This document shows positions 16,663 through 25,665 of a stretch of DNA of 64,000 nt, piece after piece. Both the position numbers and the translations under genes were made by a program. Numbering within the stretch: the stretch's first letter is position 1; every line of letters begins with the position of its first letter. Under the pieces are notes generated by a model. It did not search any database. It worked only from the letters and a program-made list of their open reading frames with translations, and was not told the DNA's origin. The stretch lies in the NCBI RefSeq assembly GCF_000063445.1, contig NC_009464.1, forward strand, positions 1,612,001 to 1,676,000, given 5' to 3'. Source of the stretch: Methanocella arvoryzae MRE50. Its GTDB lineage: Archaea > Halobacteriota > Methanocellia > Methanocellales > Methanocellaceae.

Positions 16663-17820
16663 TCACTGAGATTTTCTCTCGATAGCTAAAGCCCCGTCGG
16701 GGCAGATCTCCACACAGATGAAGCATTTGATGCACTTGTTCCCTAAGATTGGCCGGCTGCCGGAGAGGGTGATGTTCTTGACCGGGCACGCGCTGGTGCA
16801 CAGGCCGCAGCGTTTGCAGGCCCCGGCTACGACGATGTTCGCGGGATCGGCCCGGTCCATCTCGTGACGGGCGTCCTCGAGGGTGACCACGTCATCGCCG
16901 TACATGCGCCTTACCAGAGGGTGGGAAATCCGGTTCAGCCGCTCGCTGGACCAGGCGTCCTGGGCGTAGGGCAGGATACGCCCGAGGGGTGATCTCTTTA
17001 TCCGCAGGGTGGCTCCCCGGGCGTTGCCGATGGTCTGGGGGTTCATGGTGCCGAGGCCCCGGCCGGCTGCGAGGCGGACCATTTCCACGGCTTCCGGGTC
17101 TACCCGGATCATCCTGGCTGCAGTGGCATCCAGCGCTACCGCGTCCCGGCTGACGGCGATCATGTTGAGCTTTGTGACAGAACGTGCTGCGGTAGGCCCG
17201 TAGTAGGGGCCGGAGGGCCTTACTGACTGTGCTATGCAGGTGGCGTCGAGGACGTTGAGCGCCACTTTGGGGCGGAGGAACTCGTATAAGTCCACTAACG
17301 GCTCGTCCAGCCCGAGCACGTGGACCAGGGGGCGGAAGTCGGGCTCGACCACTCCGAACAGGTTTTTCATCGCACCGGAGATGTGGGTGAAGAAGTGGTG
17401 CTTCAGCACGGGCACGTTGATGATGTAGTCCGCCTCGATGGCTGGCCGGGCGATCCGGACCTTCTTCAGGACACCGGCTTCCTGGAGCTGGATTTCCACG
17501 TGGTTGTTCCGCCAGTCTATGAACTCTCCGCCGGCTTTCTCGATCTCCCTGATGCCCGTCGTGTCGAAAACAGCGTCCGCATCCCACCCGAGGATGGGCA
17601 GATCGCCCACGATCGGCCTTGCGCCCCGGGCTGCCACCATCTCGACCACCGCCTTGACGACCTCGACGTTGGTGACCAGGCCGCTGCCCGAAGGCCGGGC
17701 GCAGCTAAGGTTAGGCTTGACGAGCACGGTGCCTTTTACATCCAGGCCGCCGATGAGCTCTACTGCGTCCTTGAGAGCTCTGGCCGGGTCGGCGTTTTTA
17801 ACTATAGAGACGATCGTCAT
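16663..17820 (-). CDS. DUF362 protein with C-terminal 2x[4Fe-4S] ferredoxin domain
   Basis: Residues about 1-310 are a DUF362 domain (KPNLSCARPSGSGLVTN, VLKHHFFTHISGAMKNLFG). The C-terminal part carries two cysteine clusters, CKRCGLCTSACP and CIKCFICVEICP, which should bind two [4Fe-4S] clusters. Family members are common in methanogens and clostridia, and their reaction is not established. The ferredoxin tail points to an electron-transfer role in the cytoplasm. At 385 residues it is full length. It is cotranscribed with tmk, 4 bp downstream, but I see no functional link. The upstream 140 bp contain no clear gene. Confidence 0.85.
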   Translation of the reverse strand: MTIVSIVKNADPARALKDAVELIGGLDVKGTVLVKPNLSCARPSGSGLVTNVEVVKAVVEMVAARGARPIVGDLPILGWDADAVFDTTGIREIEKAGGEFIDWRNNHVEIQLQEAGVLKKVRIARPAIEADYIINVPVLKHHFFTHISGAMKNLFGVVEPDFRPLVHVLGLDEPLVDLYEFLRPKVALNVLDATCIAQSVRPSGPYYGPTAARSVTKLNMIAVSRDAVALDATAARMIRVDPEAVEMVRLAAGRGLGTMNPQTIGNARGATLRIKRSPLGRILPYAQDAWSSERLNRISHPLVRRMYGDDVVTLEDARHEMDRADPANIVVAGACKRCGLCTSACPVKNITLSGSRPILGNKCIKCFICVEICPDGALAIERKSQ

Positions 17821-17960
17821 AAATTACCAGCGTTAACGCTTTTCTGCTTATTTAACGGTCGTGAGATTATAAAATCCTTCGGTAACGGAAAAGGATGGAT
17901 GATAAGAGTAGAAGAAGAAATGAAAACAGGAAGAAATAGATTGGAAAAACTACAGACGGC

Positions 17961-18209
17961 CTAAGCCGTGTGCTCTACACTCCAGGTGGTGCTCTTGGAG
18001 TAGCTCCACTTCTCGATCTTCAGGTCCTGGCATTCGTCAGACAGGATCTTCATGTTGGTGCCCACCTCTTTGGGGCTCATGCCCAGGTCGCGGGCGATGT
18101 ACTTGGACTTGAAGAAGCGCTTGCCCTCCTTGATACCGTTCTTGAGGTACTCGATGATGGCTTCCTGACTGTGGTTGTACTGGTCTTTCAGCGTTATTTT
18201 CTTCAACAT
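17961..18209 (-). CDS. Small archaeal winged-helix-like protein
   Basis: The likely start is the ATG at 18209, because GAGGGGA lies 9 nt upstream. The frame is open to 18272 but the extra residues are hydrophobic and untypical. The 82-residue product (MLKKITLKDQYNHSQ...) contains a helix-turn-helix-like stretch: EYLKNGIKEGKRFFKSKYIA, then RDLGMSPKEVGTNMKIL, then a beta-wing ending in TWSVEHTA. It resembles a conserved small euryarchaeal family with no assigned function. DNA binding is inferred from the fold only. It is monocistronic, between the DUF362 gene and secF. Confidence 0.6.
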   Translation of the reverse strand: MLKKITLKDQYNHSQEAIIEYLKNGIKEGKRFFKSKYIARDLGMSPKEVGTNMKILSDECQDLKIEKWSYSKSTTWSVEHTA

Positions 18210-18419
18210 AATATACTTCCCCTCTGAATACCATATATGCACCATCAAGTATTTAAAGACTTCGCTTCTCACAGAATTTTTTCAACTTAACTTAAGCAAT
18301 AAGGAATTATCATGTTCCATCATATTTAAATTAAAAGGATTAATTGGAAGCCAGCACGGGGCGCGACTGTCGCACAAAAGCTTTTTCAAGCACTAACGTG
18401 TAAGAGATAGTTGATTTAG

Positions 18420-19382
18420 ATGAAGGCGGATAACATAAACAAGCCTAAAGCCCCGGCGACGAAAAAGGAGGATATTGAGCCCTCCCCGCCACAAAAGGGG
18501 CTGTTATCGAAGCTTCGTTTCCCGGAGCTTCCCACGAAGCAGGCGATCGGCCTGCCACTGGCAATCATGTTCGTATCATTGCTCATCATCGGATACACGT
18601 TCGCGACCACCGGAACCCCGCTGCACCTGGGGCTGGAATTCCAGGGCGGCACGCTGATCACGCTCAATACTGACAAGTCAGACCAGCAGCTGCAGGAGGA
18701 GTTCTCTAAGTACCCTCTCAAGATCATCACTACGGGCAACGACGGCACTAAGTCCCTTCAGTTCGCCACGATGGGCGATGATCAGCTCAGAGAGCTGACC
18801 AGCTACGTGAGCGCGAATTACGGCAACACGCCGATCGAGCAGGTGGGCGGAGTGTTCAGCGAGGCCAACCAGAGCCAGGCAGTCCTCGCCGTGATCGTGG
18901 CCTTTATAGGAATGGCAATCACGGTCTTCATCATCTTCCGCAGCGTTATACCGTCAATCGCCATTATCACCGCCGGCTTCGCGGACATCATGTTCGCCAT
19001 GGCCATGATGAACCTGATCGGCATCGAGCTGACGTTCGGCACTTTCGCCGCGCTCCTCATGCTCATCGGCTACGCGGTTGACACGAACATTCTCCTTACG
19101 ACCAAGGTGCTTGGCGAGAGGAAGTACATCGACAAGAAGATCAGATCAACCAGGGCCACTGGCCTGACCATGACTATCGCGGCTATCGTCGCTTTCCTGG
19201 TCATGTACCTGTTCTCGACCTTCTCCTTCCTGGTCGGCTTTGCGGCGATCCCGACCCTGTCAGCCATGGCCATGGTCCTGATCTTCGGCCTGATCGCAGA
19301 CGTCATGAATACCTGGTTCCTGAACGTGGGAGTGCTCAAATGGTACATGGAATCTCCTCAGGGGAGGGCGAAATATGGCTGA
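18420..19382 (+). CDS. secF: Protein-export membrane protein SecF
   Basis: SecF works with SecD on the outer face of the Sec translocon and supports protein release during export. The 320-residue protein has one N-terminal membrane segment (about 42-62, AIGLPLAIMFVSLLIIGYTF). The SecD/F signature LEFQGGT follows. After a short extracytoplasmic domain come five further membrane segments that include the SecF motif GYAVDTNILLTTKVL. The first 40 residues are a lysine/proline-rich cytoplasmic tail. It overlaps secD by 8 bp. Order F-then-D is the usual archaeal arrangement, and archaea lack SecA. Confidence 0.94.
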   Translation: MKADNINKPKAPATKKEDIEPSPPQKGLLSKLRFPELPTKQAIGLPLAIMFVSLLIIGYTFATTGTPLHLGLEFQGGTLITLNTDKSDQQLQEEFSKYPLKIITTGNDGTKSLQFATMGDDQLRELTSYVSANYGNTPIEQVGGVFSEANQSQAVLAVIVAFIGMAITVFIIFRSVIPSIAIITAGFADIMFAMAMMNLIGIELTFGTFAALLMLIGYAVDTNILLTTKVLGERKYIDKKIRSTRATGLTMTIAAIVAFLVMYLFSTFSFLVGFAAIPTLSAMAMVLIFGLIADVMNTWFLNVGVLKWYMESPQGRAKYG

Positions 19383-20673
19383 GAAAGGCGAGAGCTTCTG
19401 GGTGAAAATCCTCACCGACTACCGCGTCATCGCGTTAATCATATGCCTGCTGCTGTCGACGATCTTCATCTGGCCCACCTTTACCGACGGCCAGTTCACC
19501 ACGAACCTCAAGTTCGGGCTGGACTTCGAAGGCGGCTCCCAGCTGAAGCTGAAGCTGATCAACCAGAGCGGCAGCAATAACACGATTACAGACCAGCAGC
19601 TGGAGCTGACCAAGGGAGTCATGGAGACTAAGGTTAACGCCTTCGGCCTCAAGAACATCCCGATTACGACGGTTAGAGACGGCGATAACAACGCCTACAT
19701 GCTCATCGACTTCGCCGGGATCAACTACACCGAAGCTATGGACATCCTGGGCACACCCGGCCAGTTCGAGATGAGGATTCAGTCAGGCCCCGGCAACGAG
19801 TCCGAGCACATCCTCTATGGTGACAGCGTTTCAGGAGTGTCCGTAATAAGCCAGACCGACGGATCACACGGCGTATCGTTCCGCCTCAACGCTGAGGGCG
19901 CCCAGAAGTTCCACGAGGTCGCCAGCAAGTACGACATCCTGCGCAACCCTCAGAACCACCAGGTCATGATGATCCTGGACGGCAAAGAGTTCCACCGGGC
20001 ACCCATAGAATCACGCCTTGCCCAGAGCCTGCTCGCTGGGCCTGTAGACCAGGCTGTGGCATCTACGGGATCTGGCGACGAAGGCCTGGAGGAAGCCAAG
20101 AAGGTCTACGTCCACATGAGCGCCGGCGCGCTGCCCTTCGGCGTAGAGGTCGTCAGCTCAGGCCAGGTACCCGCAGAGCAGGGTGCCCAGTTCAAGACCG
20201 TGGCCATCATCGCCATGATCCTGGCCCAGCTGGCCATCGGCGGCATCATGTACCTCAGGTATAAAGAGCCGAGGATCATCGCCCCGATGTTCCTGACCTC
20301 GCTGTTCGAAGTCTTCATCCTGCTGGGCTTCGCCACCATGCCGTTCGTCCGGTGGGAGATCGACCTGCCCTCCGTGGCTGCCATCATCGCGGTCATCGGC
20401 ACTGGTATAGATCAACTGATCATCATCACCGACGAGGTGATGACCACCGGCAGAGCGCCCACGACGAAGAAGATCCTGCAGAAGATGTCGCAGGCCTTCA
20501 AGATCATATTCTCGTCCGCGGCGACCGTCGTAGTGGCCATGATCCCGCTGTACTTCATGGGCTTCGGCGCACTCAGGGGCTTCGCCCTGACGACCATCGT
20601 CGGCGTGGCCATAGGGATATTCATCACCAGGCCCGCTTACGGCAAGATCATCAGCGAGATATTGAACAAATAA
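19375..20673 (+). CDS. secD: Protein-export membrane protein SecD
   Basis: This 432-residue partner of SecF has one N-terminal membrane segment (about 17-35). The LDFEGGSQLKLKL signature and a large extracytoplasmic domain (about 45-265) follow, then five C-terminal membrane segments. The conserved GTGIDQLIIITDEV of the membrane core corresponds to the proton-path region of bacterial SecD. ATG at 19375 overlaps the secF stop, so the two are translationally coupled. A hairpin plus T-run after the stop marks the operon end. Confidence 0.94.
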   Translation: MAEKGESFWVKILTDYRVIALIICLLLSTIFIWPTFTDGQFTTNLKFGLDFEGGSQLKLKLINQSGSNNTITDQQLELTKGVMETKVNAFGLKNIPITTVRDGDNNAYMLIDFAGINYTEAMDILGTPGQFEMRIQSGPGNESEHILYGDSVSGVSVISQTDGSHGVSFRLNAEGAQKFHEVASKYDILRNPQNHQVMMILDGKEFHRAPIESRLAQSLLAGPVDQAVASTGSGDEGLEEAKKVYVHMSAGALPFGVEVVSSGQVPAEQGAQFKTVAIIAMILAQLAIGGIMYLRYKEPRIIAPMFLTSLFEVFILLGFATMPFVRWEIDLPSVAAIIAVIGTGIDQLIIITDEVMTTGRAPTTKKILQKMSQAFKIIFSSAATVVVAMIPLYFMGFGALRGFALTTIVGVAIGIFITRPAYGKIISEILNK

Positions 20674-20685
20674 GTAAGACGTGGA

Positions 20686-20722
20686 GCCTGCCCTAAAACG
20701 GCGGGCGCCTTTTCTATTTTTA
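20686..20722 (+). terminator. Terminator after secFD
   Basis: GCCTGCC (20686-20692) pairs with GGCGGGC (20700-20706) with one G-U pair and a 7-nt loop. TTTTCTATTTTT follows (20710-20721). It lies 13 bp after the secD stop on the plus strand. Confidence 0.65.
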
Positions 20723-20756
20723 TAGCATCATGCACTTTCGAGATACTTAATAAGTG

Positions 20757-20812
20757 ACTCACGACTAACGCTACGCTGCGCTAACCTTACAGATATAGCA
20801 CGGGTTGTCGTA
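20757..20812. repeat. Remnant of an ACAGATT-family (D) element
   Basis: ACGACTAACGCTACGCTGCGC and a following ACAGAT are decayed versions of the GACGAACGCTGCGCTGTGC terminus seen at 24.2, 34.1 and 51.6 kb. GCACGGGTTGTCG resembles the mirrored right end. The element is nearly deleted. Confidence 0.45.
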
Positions 20813-20822
20813 TTTTAAAATA

Positions 20823-21446
20823 TCAGGCTTTCTGCTCTTTGATCTCTTTCAGCCCCGGACAGAAGTCGTACTCTAAAAGCTTAGGATCAGTAAACTTCCC
20901 GATGTAGTACGGGAACTTGTCGCACACCCGGGGCTTGGTGTCGTGGATGATGCAGCAGTTGCTTTCCACGGAGAAGAAGATGCACCGGTTGTCTTCCCTG
21001 GCGGTGTAGACGGCGCTCTCCACCAGGTCTGTGACGTACAGCACCTGGGTGACGTGGCGCCTGAGGTTTTCGTCGATTTCCTGGCCTTCCAGGGCGGCCG
21101 CGGCGCTGGCCCGGGCTCTGGCGATGGATTCCTTGCCCCAGATGGCCATCAGCGGGGTCCTGGTGCGGTCGACTACAACCTGGTTGAGGATGTCCCACCT
21201 CTTCTGGGCTACCCAGCGCAGCACGTCGGCGTGGCAGACGGGTATAAACCTGACCGTGGCGCAGCAGGTTCCGCATCGCCGGCACTCGAACCGGCTGGCC
21301 TCTACGGCTTCCTCCTCCCTGAGGAGGCGTACCTGATCCGGGTACAGCTCGTAGATCCTGCGCAGCTGATCTAAGTCGTCTTCACAGGCTGCCGCATAGA
21401 TGCCGGGATTCTGCCTGAAAAATTCCTCGATTTCTGCGTGAGACAA
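20823..21446 (-). CDS. YkgJ-family Cys-rich (putative Zn/Fe-chelating) protein
   Basis: The protein has the cysteine pattern of the YkgJ/UPF0153 family: CRRCGTCCATVRF near residue 55, and later NCCIIHDTKPRVCDKFP near 168-184. Together these are predicted to bind zinc or an Fe-S cluster. The N-terminal 45 residues are a helical extension (MSHAEIEEFFRQNPGIYAAA). At 207 residues it is longer than the minimal domain. Function is unknown; some relatives are proposed metal or flagellin-associated proteins. It is monocistronic. Its stop faces the secD terminator. Confidence 0.8.
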   Translation of the reverse strand: MSHAEIEEFFRQNPGIYAAACEDDLDQLRRIYELYPDQVRLLREEEAVEASRFECRRCGTCCATVRFIPVCHADVLRWVAQKRWDILNQVVVDRTRTPLMAIWGKESIARARASAAAALEGQEIDENLRRHVTQVLYVTDLVESAVYTAREDNRCIFFSVESNCCIIHDTKPRVCDKFPYYIGKFTDPKLLEYDFCPGLKEIKEQKA

Positions 21447-21606
21447 TCTACCACCGTTACTTAGCGCTCCGTTACAAATTACTCCTTTAACATATTAGCT
21501 TTGCGCTTGGGTTGCAATTCATTAAAACAAGGATGGATAATCCTTGAAATGAAAAATGGGCGGGGCAGGGCAGCGCGTTCGGCTGGCCTGCCGGCGCATG
21601 TGTAGC

Positions 21607-22272
21607 TTATTGCATCCTGTTCCCGCACTCGCCGCAGAACCTGGTGCCGATGGCGACTCTGGCTCCGCATTTCGGGCACTGGAGGAGGCCGAGCGGGGCG
21701 CCGCAGTTGTTGCAGAACTTGCCTTCGCCCGTGGGCTTGCCGCACTCCGGGCACACGGTCGTCCGGCGCTCGATCTGGCCGGTGAAGACGCTGGCCTGCT
21801 GGGCTTTCTCCTGGATCTCGTCCTTCATGCGCTGGGCCCTCGCCTTCGTGACCTCTACGTTCTCCCTCGGGGCGCACTCCACGCACATGCTGTCCTCTTC
21901 GTTCCAGTCAGCGTCGCACACGTAGTTCCGGCAGCTCGGGCAGCGGTGGAAGTGGCCCATGGCCTCGTTCTGGGCCAGCATGAACGCCTTCTCGTACTCC
22001 TTGTGCCATTCGGGGGTCATGCCCTGGTGGCGGCGGTTGATGATGTCGGTGCCGCGCTCGAAGGCGTCGCCGATACGGTTCATGCCGGCTACGTCGGCGG
22101 CCAGGCCGATTCCCCTGCCGATGGTGTCGAAAAGGCCTCTTTTCCGGTACGTTTTCGACTCGATGAACTTGGTCTTGTACCCGTCCCCGCAGAGGTCGCA
22201 CTTGAACACGAACTGGAAGCCGGCCTCGGTGCAAAGGTCATCGTAATTCTTGGTAAAAGCTTGCATTTCCAT
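21607..22272 (-). CDS. Zinc-ribbon protein of unknown function
   Basis: The ATG at 22272 follows GAGTGG closely and is preferred over a GTG at 22281. The protein has several treble-clef or zinc-ribbon knuckles: CDLCGDGY, then CPSCRNYVC with a partner CVEC, and two C-terminal double zinc ribbons (CPECGKPTGEGKFCNNCG and CPKCGARVAIGTRFCGECG). The middle (about 50-90) is helical with GIGLAADVAGMNRIGDAFER, which could be a membrane-associating helix. It shares an operon with another zinc-ribbon gene, 12-20 bp upstream, and the duplicated-domain gene at 22670. A scaffold or nucleic-acid role is only a guess. Confidence 0.72.
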   Translation of the reverse strand: MEMQAFTKNYDDLCTEAGFQFVFKCDLCGDGYKTKFIESKTYRKRGLFDTIGRGIGLAADVAGMNRIGDAFERGTDIINRRHQGMTPEWHKEYEKAFMLAQNEAMGHFHRCPSCRNYVCDADWNEEDSMCVECAPRENVEVTKARAQRMKDEIQEKAQQASVFTGQIERRTTVCPECGKPTGEGKFCNNCGAPLGLLQCPKCGARVAIGTRFCGECGNRMQ

Positions 22273-22292
22273 AATATCCACTCATTTTTTAT

Positions 22293-22634
22293 TTACTTCT
22301 TAGGAGCGTTGAGCGGTTTTCCGCATTTCACGCAGTTCTCACCGGTAGGAGGCTGCTCAAACCCGCACTTCGGATTGGGGCACTTGACTTTGAGCGAGCC
22401 GCCGCAGGCGTCGCACTGGGCCCCGAAGAACGTGGGCTTGCCGCACTTAGGACAGGTGAGCTGTAGCTGTAGTCCGCAGTGGGGGCACACCTTGAACCCC
22501 GGCTCTACCGTCGCACGGCACTTCGGGCACTTCATGGGCCCGTTTGGATCCGCCCGTGCACAGTAAGGGCATATGTTGGAGTCCGGTGGTACCAGCTTGC
22601 CGCAGTACTTGCACGGTTGCTTATATCCAGCCAT
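22293..22634 (-). CDS. Small protein built of repeated zinc ribbons
   Basis: The 113-residue protein contains five CxxC knuckles in a row: CKYCGK, CPYCAR, CPKCRATVEPGFKVCPHCG, CPKCGKPTFFGAQCDACG and CPNPKCG...CVKCGK. The pattern is that of double zinc-ribbon (DZANK-like) proteins and nothing else is recognisable. It lies between the 224-residue zinc-ribbon gene (gap 12-20 bp) and the duplicated-domain gene (gap 35 bp), all on the minus strand, so the three are probably one operon acting together. No signal peptide or membrane segment is seen. Confidence 0.75.
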   Translation of the reverse strand: MAGYKQPCKYCGKLVPPDSNICPYCARADPNGPMKCPKCRATVEPGFKVCPHCGLQLQLTCPKCGKPTFFGAQCDACGGSLKVKCPNPKCGFEQPPTGENCVKCGKPLNAPKK

Positions 22635-22669
22635 AATTGTCTGTTTTATACGCCTAAACTATTAAAACT

Positions 22670-24082
22670 TTAAGCCTTGCTCCACCTTACACTATCGTCG
22701 GCTGTGCCGACGTTGAAGGCCAGCAGCGCGCTCAGGTCCTTCTTCCACTTCTCCTTGCCGGCGTGTGCCACTCTGCCCACGAACCGCTCCCGCAGGTACC
22801 TCAGCTCGGGCAGCCGCTGCACCGAGTACAGGTACTGCAGGTTGGCCGGCTCCCGGAGCTTCTCGTCAGAGAGGAAGATCGGCTCCCGGCGGAAGTTGAT
22901 GGCGATCATGCAGTCGTTCAGGGTCCGCACCGCTTCCTCCGCAGCCCGGTCGAGGTCTGCCTTGCTCATGCCGGGATAGTCCTTCCTGCTGACGATCCTG
23001 AACACGTAGGTCGCCTTGCCGATCGACTTCTGCCCGTCCTCAGTTACCTCTTCCTCAGCCTCCGGCTCCGCCGGCTCCTCTTCCTCGGGCGTTTCGCCCG
23101 GAGCTATGGATACCGCCTCCATGATCAGCGCGTTCCCCGGCTTGCCTCCCTCCCCGTAGACGGGGGTCAGGTACCAGACGTACTCCACGTTAGGATCTGC
23201 GGGCAGGCCTTTCTTGACGCCGATGCACATGCGGTCAGCCTGGCCGATAGATTTGAGGTAGCGGTACTCCTCGAAGACGCCCGCCGCTTCCAGCTTCTTC
23301 TCCATCTCCGGCCAGATCCTGGGGGAGACCGCGTCCAGGTCCTTCTTCATCGCCGCCCGGCCGTCCTTCGCGTGGCGGGCCGCCTTCCGCACCATGGAGG
23401 AGTCGGCCAGCGGCACGAGTTCCTTGAACGTGGCCTGTGCTTTCAGGGAGAGAGCGTTCATGGCATCGTTCAGCGCTCTGGTGAGCGGGTCGAACTCCCG
23501 CCCCAGCATGGACAGGACCAGCGTCTGGCCGCGCTCGGTGGTCACCGTCAGCCGGTAGTCCTGGGCCTGGGCGGAGGAGATGAAGCTGAACGGCAGCCTG
23601 AACGGGTCGGAGGCCTCCGGCAGCACGAGCAGCCCCGTCTCGTACACCCGGACCTCGCAGGGGCCGGACCTTGAGACCTGCTCCCCTTCGGACAGCGAGT
23701 ACGTTCCCTTGACGCTCTGCTTCAGGACTTTCTCCTCCATGAGCATGTCTTTCAGCAGGATCTCGTTCCGGGCCTTCACCAGCTCCCGGACGAAGTCGTC
23801 GAACCTCCTGCCCAGGTTGAAAAAAGCCAGCTTCTCGCCTGAGGAGAGCACGATCTCCAGCCGGTAGTCCGCGGCGTTCAGCGCTGTGATCTCCCGCAGC
23901 GACAGCAGCAGCGGCTCCCCCATCCTCGGGCTCACAGAGAGGCTCTCCGCGTTAATACTGGCGCTCGCCTCGCCGCCTGCCAGAGGCTCGCCCTTCTCGT
24001 CCGCCATCGAGTAGTTCAGCTGGCTGCATTCGATGATCGTCGGCAGCGCTTCCGCATTATCGTCGGCCATTCCGGGACACAT
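22670..24082 (-). CDS. Uncharacterised protein with an internally duplicated PH-like domain
   Basis: I do not recognise a named family. Two similar blocks lie in tandem at about residues 45-110 and 145-210. Each runs basic/aromatic beta strands, then ADYRLEIVLSSGEKLAFFNLG or QDYRLTVTTERGQTLVLSMLG, then F-D followed by a helix ending in a run like LVKARNEI or LNDAMNAL. This resembles a PH-like barrel plus helix. The C-terminal half (about 230-470) is mixed alpha/beta with an acidic linker (PEEEEPAEPEAEEE, about 335-348). The start may be the second methionine (24070). It heads an operon with two zinc-ribbon genes. Confidence 0.7.
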   Translation of the reverse strand: MCPGMADDNAEALPTIIECSQLNYSMADEKGEPLAGGEASASINAESLSVSPRMGEPLLLSLREITALNAADYRLEIVLSSGEKLAFFNLGRRFDDFVRELVKARNEILLKDMLMEEKVLKQSVKGTYSLSEGEQVSRSGPCEVRVYETGLLVLPEASDPFRLPFSFISSAQAQDYRLTVTTERGQTLVLSMLGREFDPLTRALNDAMNALSLKAQATFKELVPLADSSMVRKAARHAKDGRAAMKKDLDAVSPRIWPEMEKKLEAAGVFEEYRYLKSIGQADRMCIGVKKGLPADPNVEYVWYLTPVYGEGGKPGNALIMEAVSIAPGETPEEEEPAEPEAEEEVTEDGQKSIGKATYVFRIVSRKDYPGMSKADLDRAAEEAVRTLNDCMIAINFRREPIFLSDEKLREPANLQYLYSVQRLPELRYLRERFVGRVAHAGKEKWKKDLSALLAFNVGTADDSVRWSKA

Positions 24083-24175
24083 AAGCCTGTTGTACTACGG
24101 ATAGAGTATTAAAGCTGTTGATTTAGGGCAGACAATCTATTAGAATAACAGATAAACAAGTTGTCTCTATGCCAG

Positions 24176-24476
24176 TGAACGATAACGAACGCTGCGCTGT
24201 GCCAAACCACACAGATGCCACAGATTGAAACAGAATCCACAGATTACGATCGATTGCACAGATGACGCAGAATCTGATGATTCTGACCGATTCCACAGAT
24301 AATTAAAATGTTCTGATAGATTGTATTCTTATGATTGCTGTCGGTGATCTAATATTATCGTACTTACTCCATCTGTGATATCGTGTAATAATCTGTGGAT
24401 TCAGCAGAGAAATCTGTGGAATCAATCGGAATCTGTGGCATCTGTGAGGAATAGCACAGCGCAGCGTTCGTCTTGC
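24176..24476. repeat. ACAGATT-family (D) element, full copy 1
   Basis: Terminal inverted repeats ACGAACGCTGCGCTGTGCC (about 24185-24203) and GCACAGCGCAGCGTTCGTC (24454-24472) flank runs of CACAGAT(T) units. These are sense on the left and reverse complement on the right, around an AT-rich core. Read in reverse complement, the whole element including the core (ATCATAAGAATACAATCTATC) closely matches 51697-51966. It fills the space between the TPR gene and the duplicated-domain gene, both on the minus strand. Confidence 0.85.
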
Positions 24477-24503
24477 TTGCTATTGGAAGCCAATACAATC
24501 AGG

Positions 24504-25436
24504 TTACTCGAAATGGTAGTAGTACGCCCGCTGCATGTTTTCGGGCTCTTCGGCTTCGGCCGCCAGTTCGAGGACGATCCCGTCGTCGGGCGACAGGCCA
24601 ATGAGGTCTGCCAGTCTGCTTTCGACGTCCTTGTTGCCGAGCCGGCTGAGCAGGCCGGCGTAGGACAGGCATGCGTCCCGGTCGTCGGGGCAAAGCCTGA
24701 CGGCAGTGGCATAGTGATCGAGAGCTTCGTCGAATCGGCCGGTGCGCTCTAAGAGGAGGCCGTACCGGTAGTGGGCGGTCGGGAGCGAGGGCTCCACAGA
24801 GAGGAGTCGTCTGAGCCTGGCTTCGGTATCCGCGTAGCGGCCCTGGTCTTCGAGTATTTTGCCGTAGGTGCATGCCGCTGCCAGATCCCCGGGGTCCTGG
24901 ATGGCGGCCATCCGGAGTTCCTCTTCCGCTCCCCGGGCGTCGCCATTTTCCAGCAGCAGCATCCCCAGATCGAAGTGCACGGCGTGGTTGTCGTCGTCAG
25001 AGAGAAGTGCCTCTGCGTAGCAGGCTGCGGCTTCATGGGGGTGGCCGCACTGTTCCTGCAGCCTGCCGTAGGCGTGCAGCAACGTGGGGCTGTCAGGCTC
25101 CCGGCGGAGGCAGTGAAACACTTCGGCCAGTGCTCGGTCATACATCCCGTACCTTTCCAGGGCCTGGGACAGGTTTAGCCGGGCAGTAATGTTGCCGGGC
25201 TCAAGGTCGAGGATGCGCTCGAACTCGGAGACGGCTGCCTCAAGGCGGCCGGTATGCGCGAGGAAAGCGCCGTACCTCACGCGGATCGCCATGTTCCACG
25301 GGTCCATGGACACGGCCTTCATAAAAGATTCTTCCGCCCGGTCATGATACCCCATTTCCCGCAGTACTTCTGCGACCACCATGTGATACATGGCCTCGCA
25401 GTCCTCGAGCGGGTCACCCTCCTCTTTCTCGGACAT
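24504..25436 (-). CDS. TPR-repeat protein
   Basis: The start is the ATG at 25436 (MSEKEEGDPLEDCEAM). The frame is open upstream, but the added residues are hydrophobic and a TATA-like CTTTATATCC (about 25465-25475) lies within them, which supports a leaderless mRNA from 25436. The 310-residue product consists of about eight tetratricopeptide repeats (A-E-E-S-F-x-K-A-x-x-x-D-P, L-x-Y-G-x-x-L, and so on). TPRs form a superhelix for protein-protein contacts. No catalytic domain, signal peptide or membrane segment is present. The partner is unknown and the gene stands alone. Confidence 0.85.
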   Translation of the reverse strand: MSEKEEGDPLEDCEAMYHMVVAEVLREMGYHDRAEESFMKAVSMDPWNMAIRVRYGAFLAHTGRLEAAVSEFERILDLEPGNITARLNLSQALERYGMYDRALAEVFHCLRREPDSPTLLHAYGRLQEQCGHPHEAAACYAEALLSDDDNHAVHFDLGMLLLENGDARGAEEELRMAAIQDPGDLAAACTYGKILEDQGRYADTEARLRRLLSVEPSLPTAHYRYGLLLERTGRFDEALDHYATAVRLCPDDRDACLSYAGLLSRLGNKDVESRLADLIGLSPDDGIVLELAAEAEEPENMQRAYYYHFE

Positions 25437-25665
25437 AAGTATATGGAAATTTGAGGATGTGGATATAAAGTGATAATTGCATTTTTTAAGTGTATTTAAC
25501 CATAATAAGCAGTTAAATAGCAAAATGTGGATATGTATGGATTTATTACTGTGAGTCTAAAACTTTCAGCTGACATAATATCTCCGGAAAATCTCATAGT
25601 ACACACGCCGGGTTTCCGGGTTCATGAGGTAAAATGAGAAAAGAAAAAGGCGAGACACTGCGCTA

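Noticed and set aside
21556-22566. Plus-strand open frame of 336 codons
   Set aside because: It lies opposite two zinc-ribbon genes with unmistakable CxxC spacing; no family pattern of its own.
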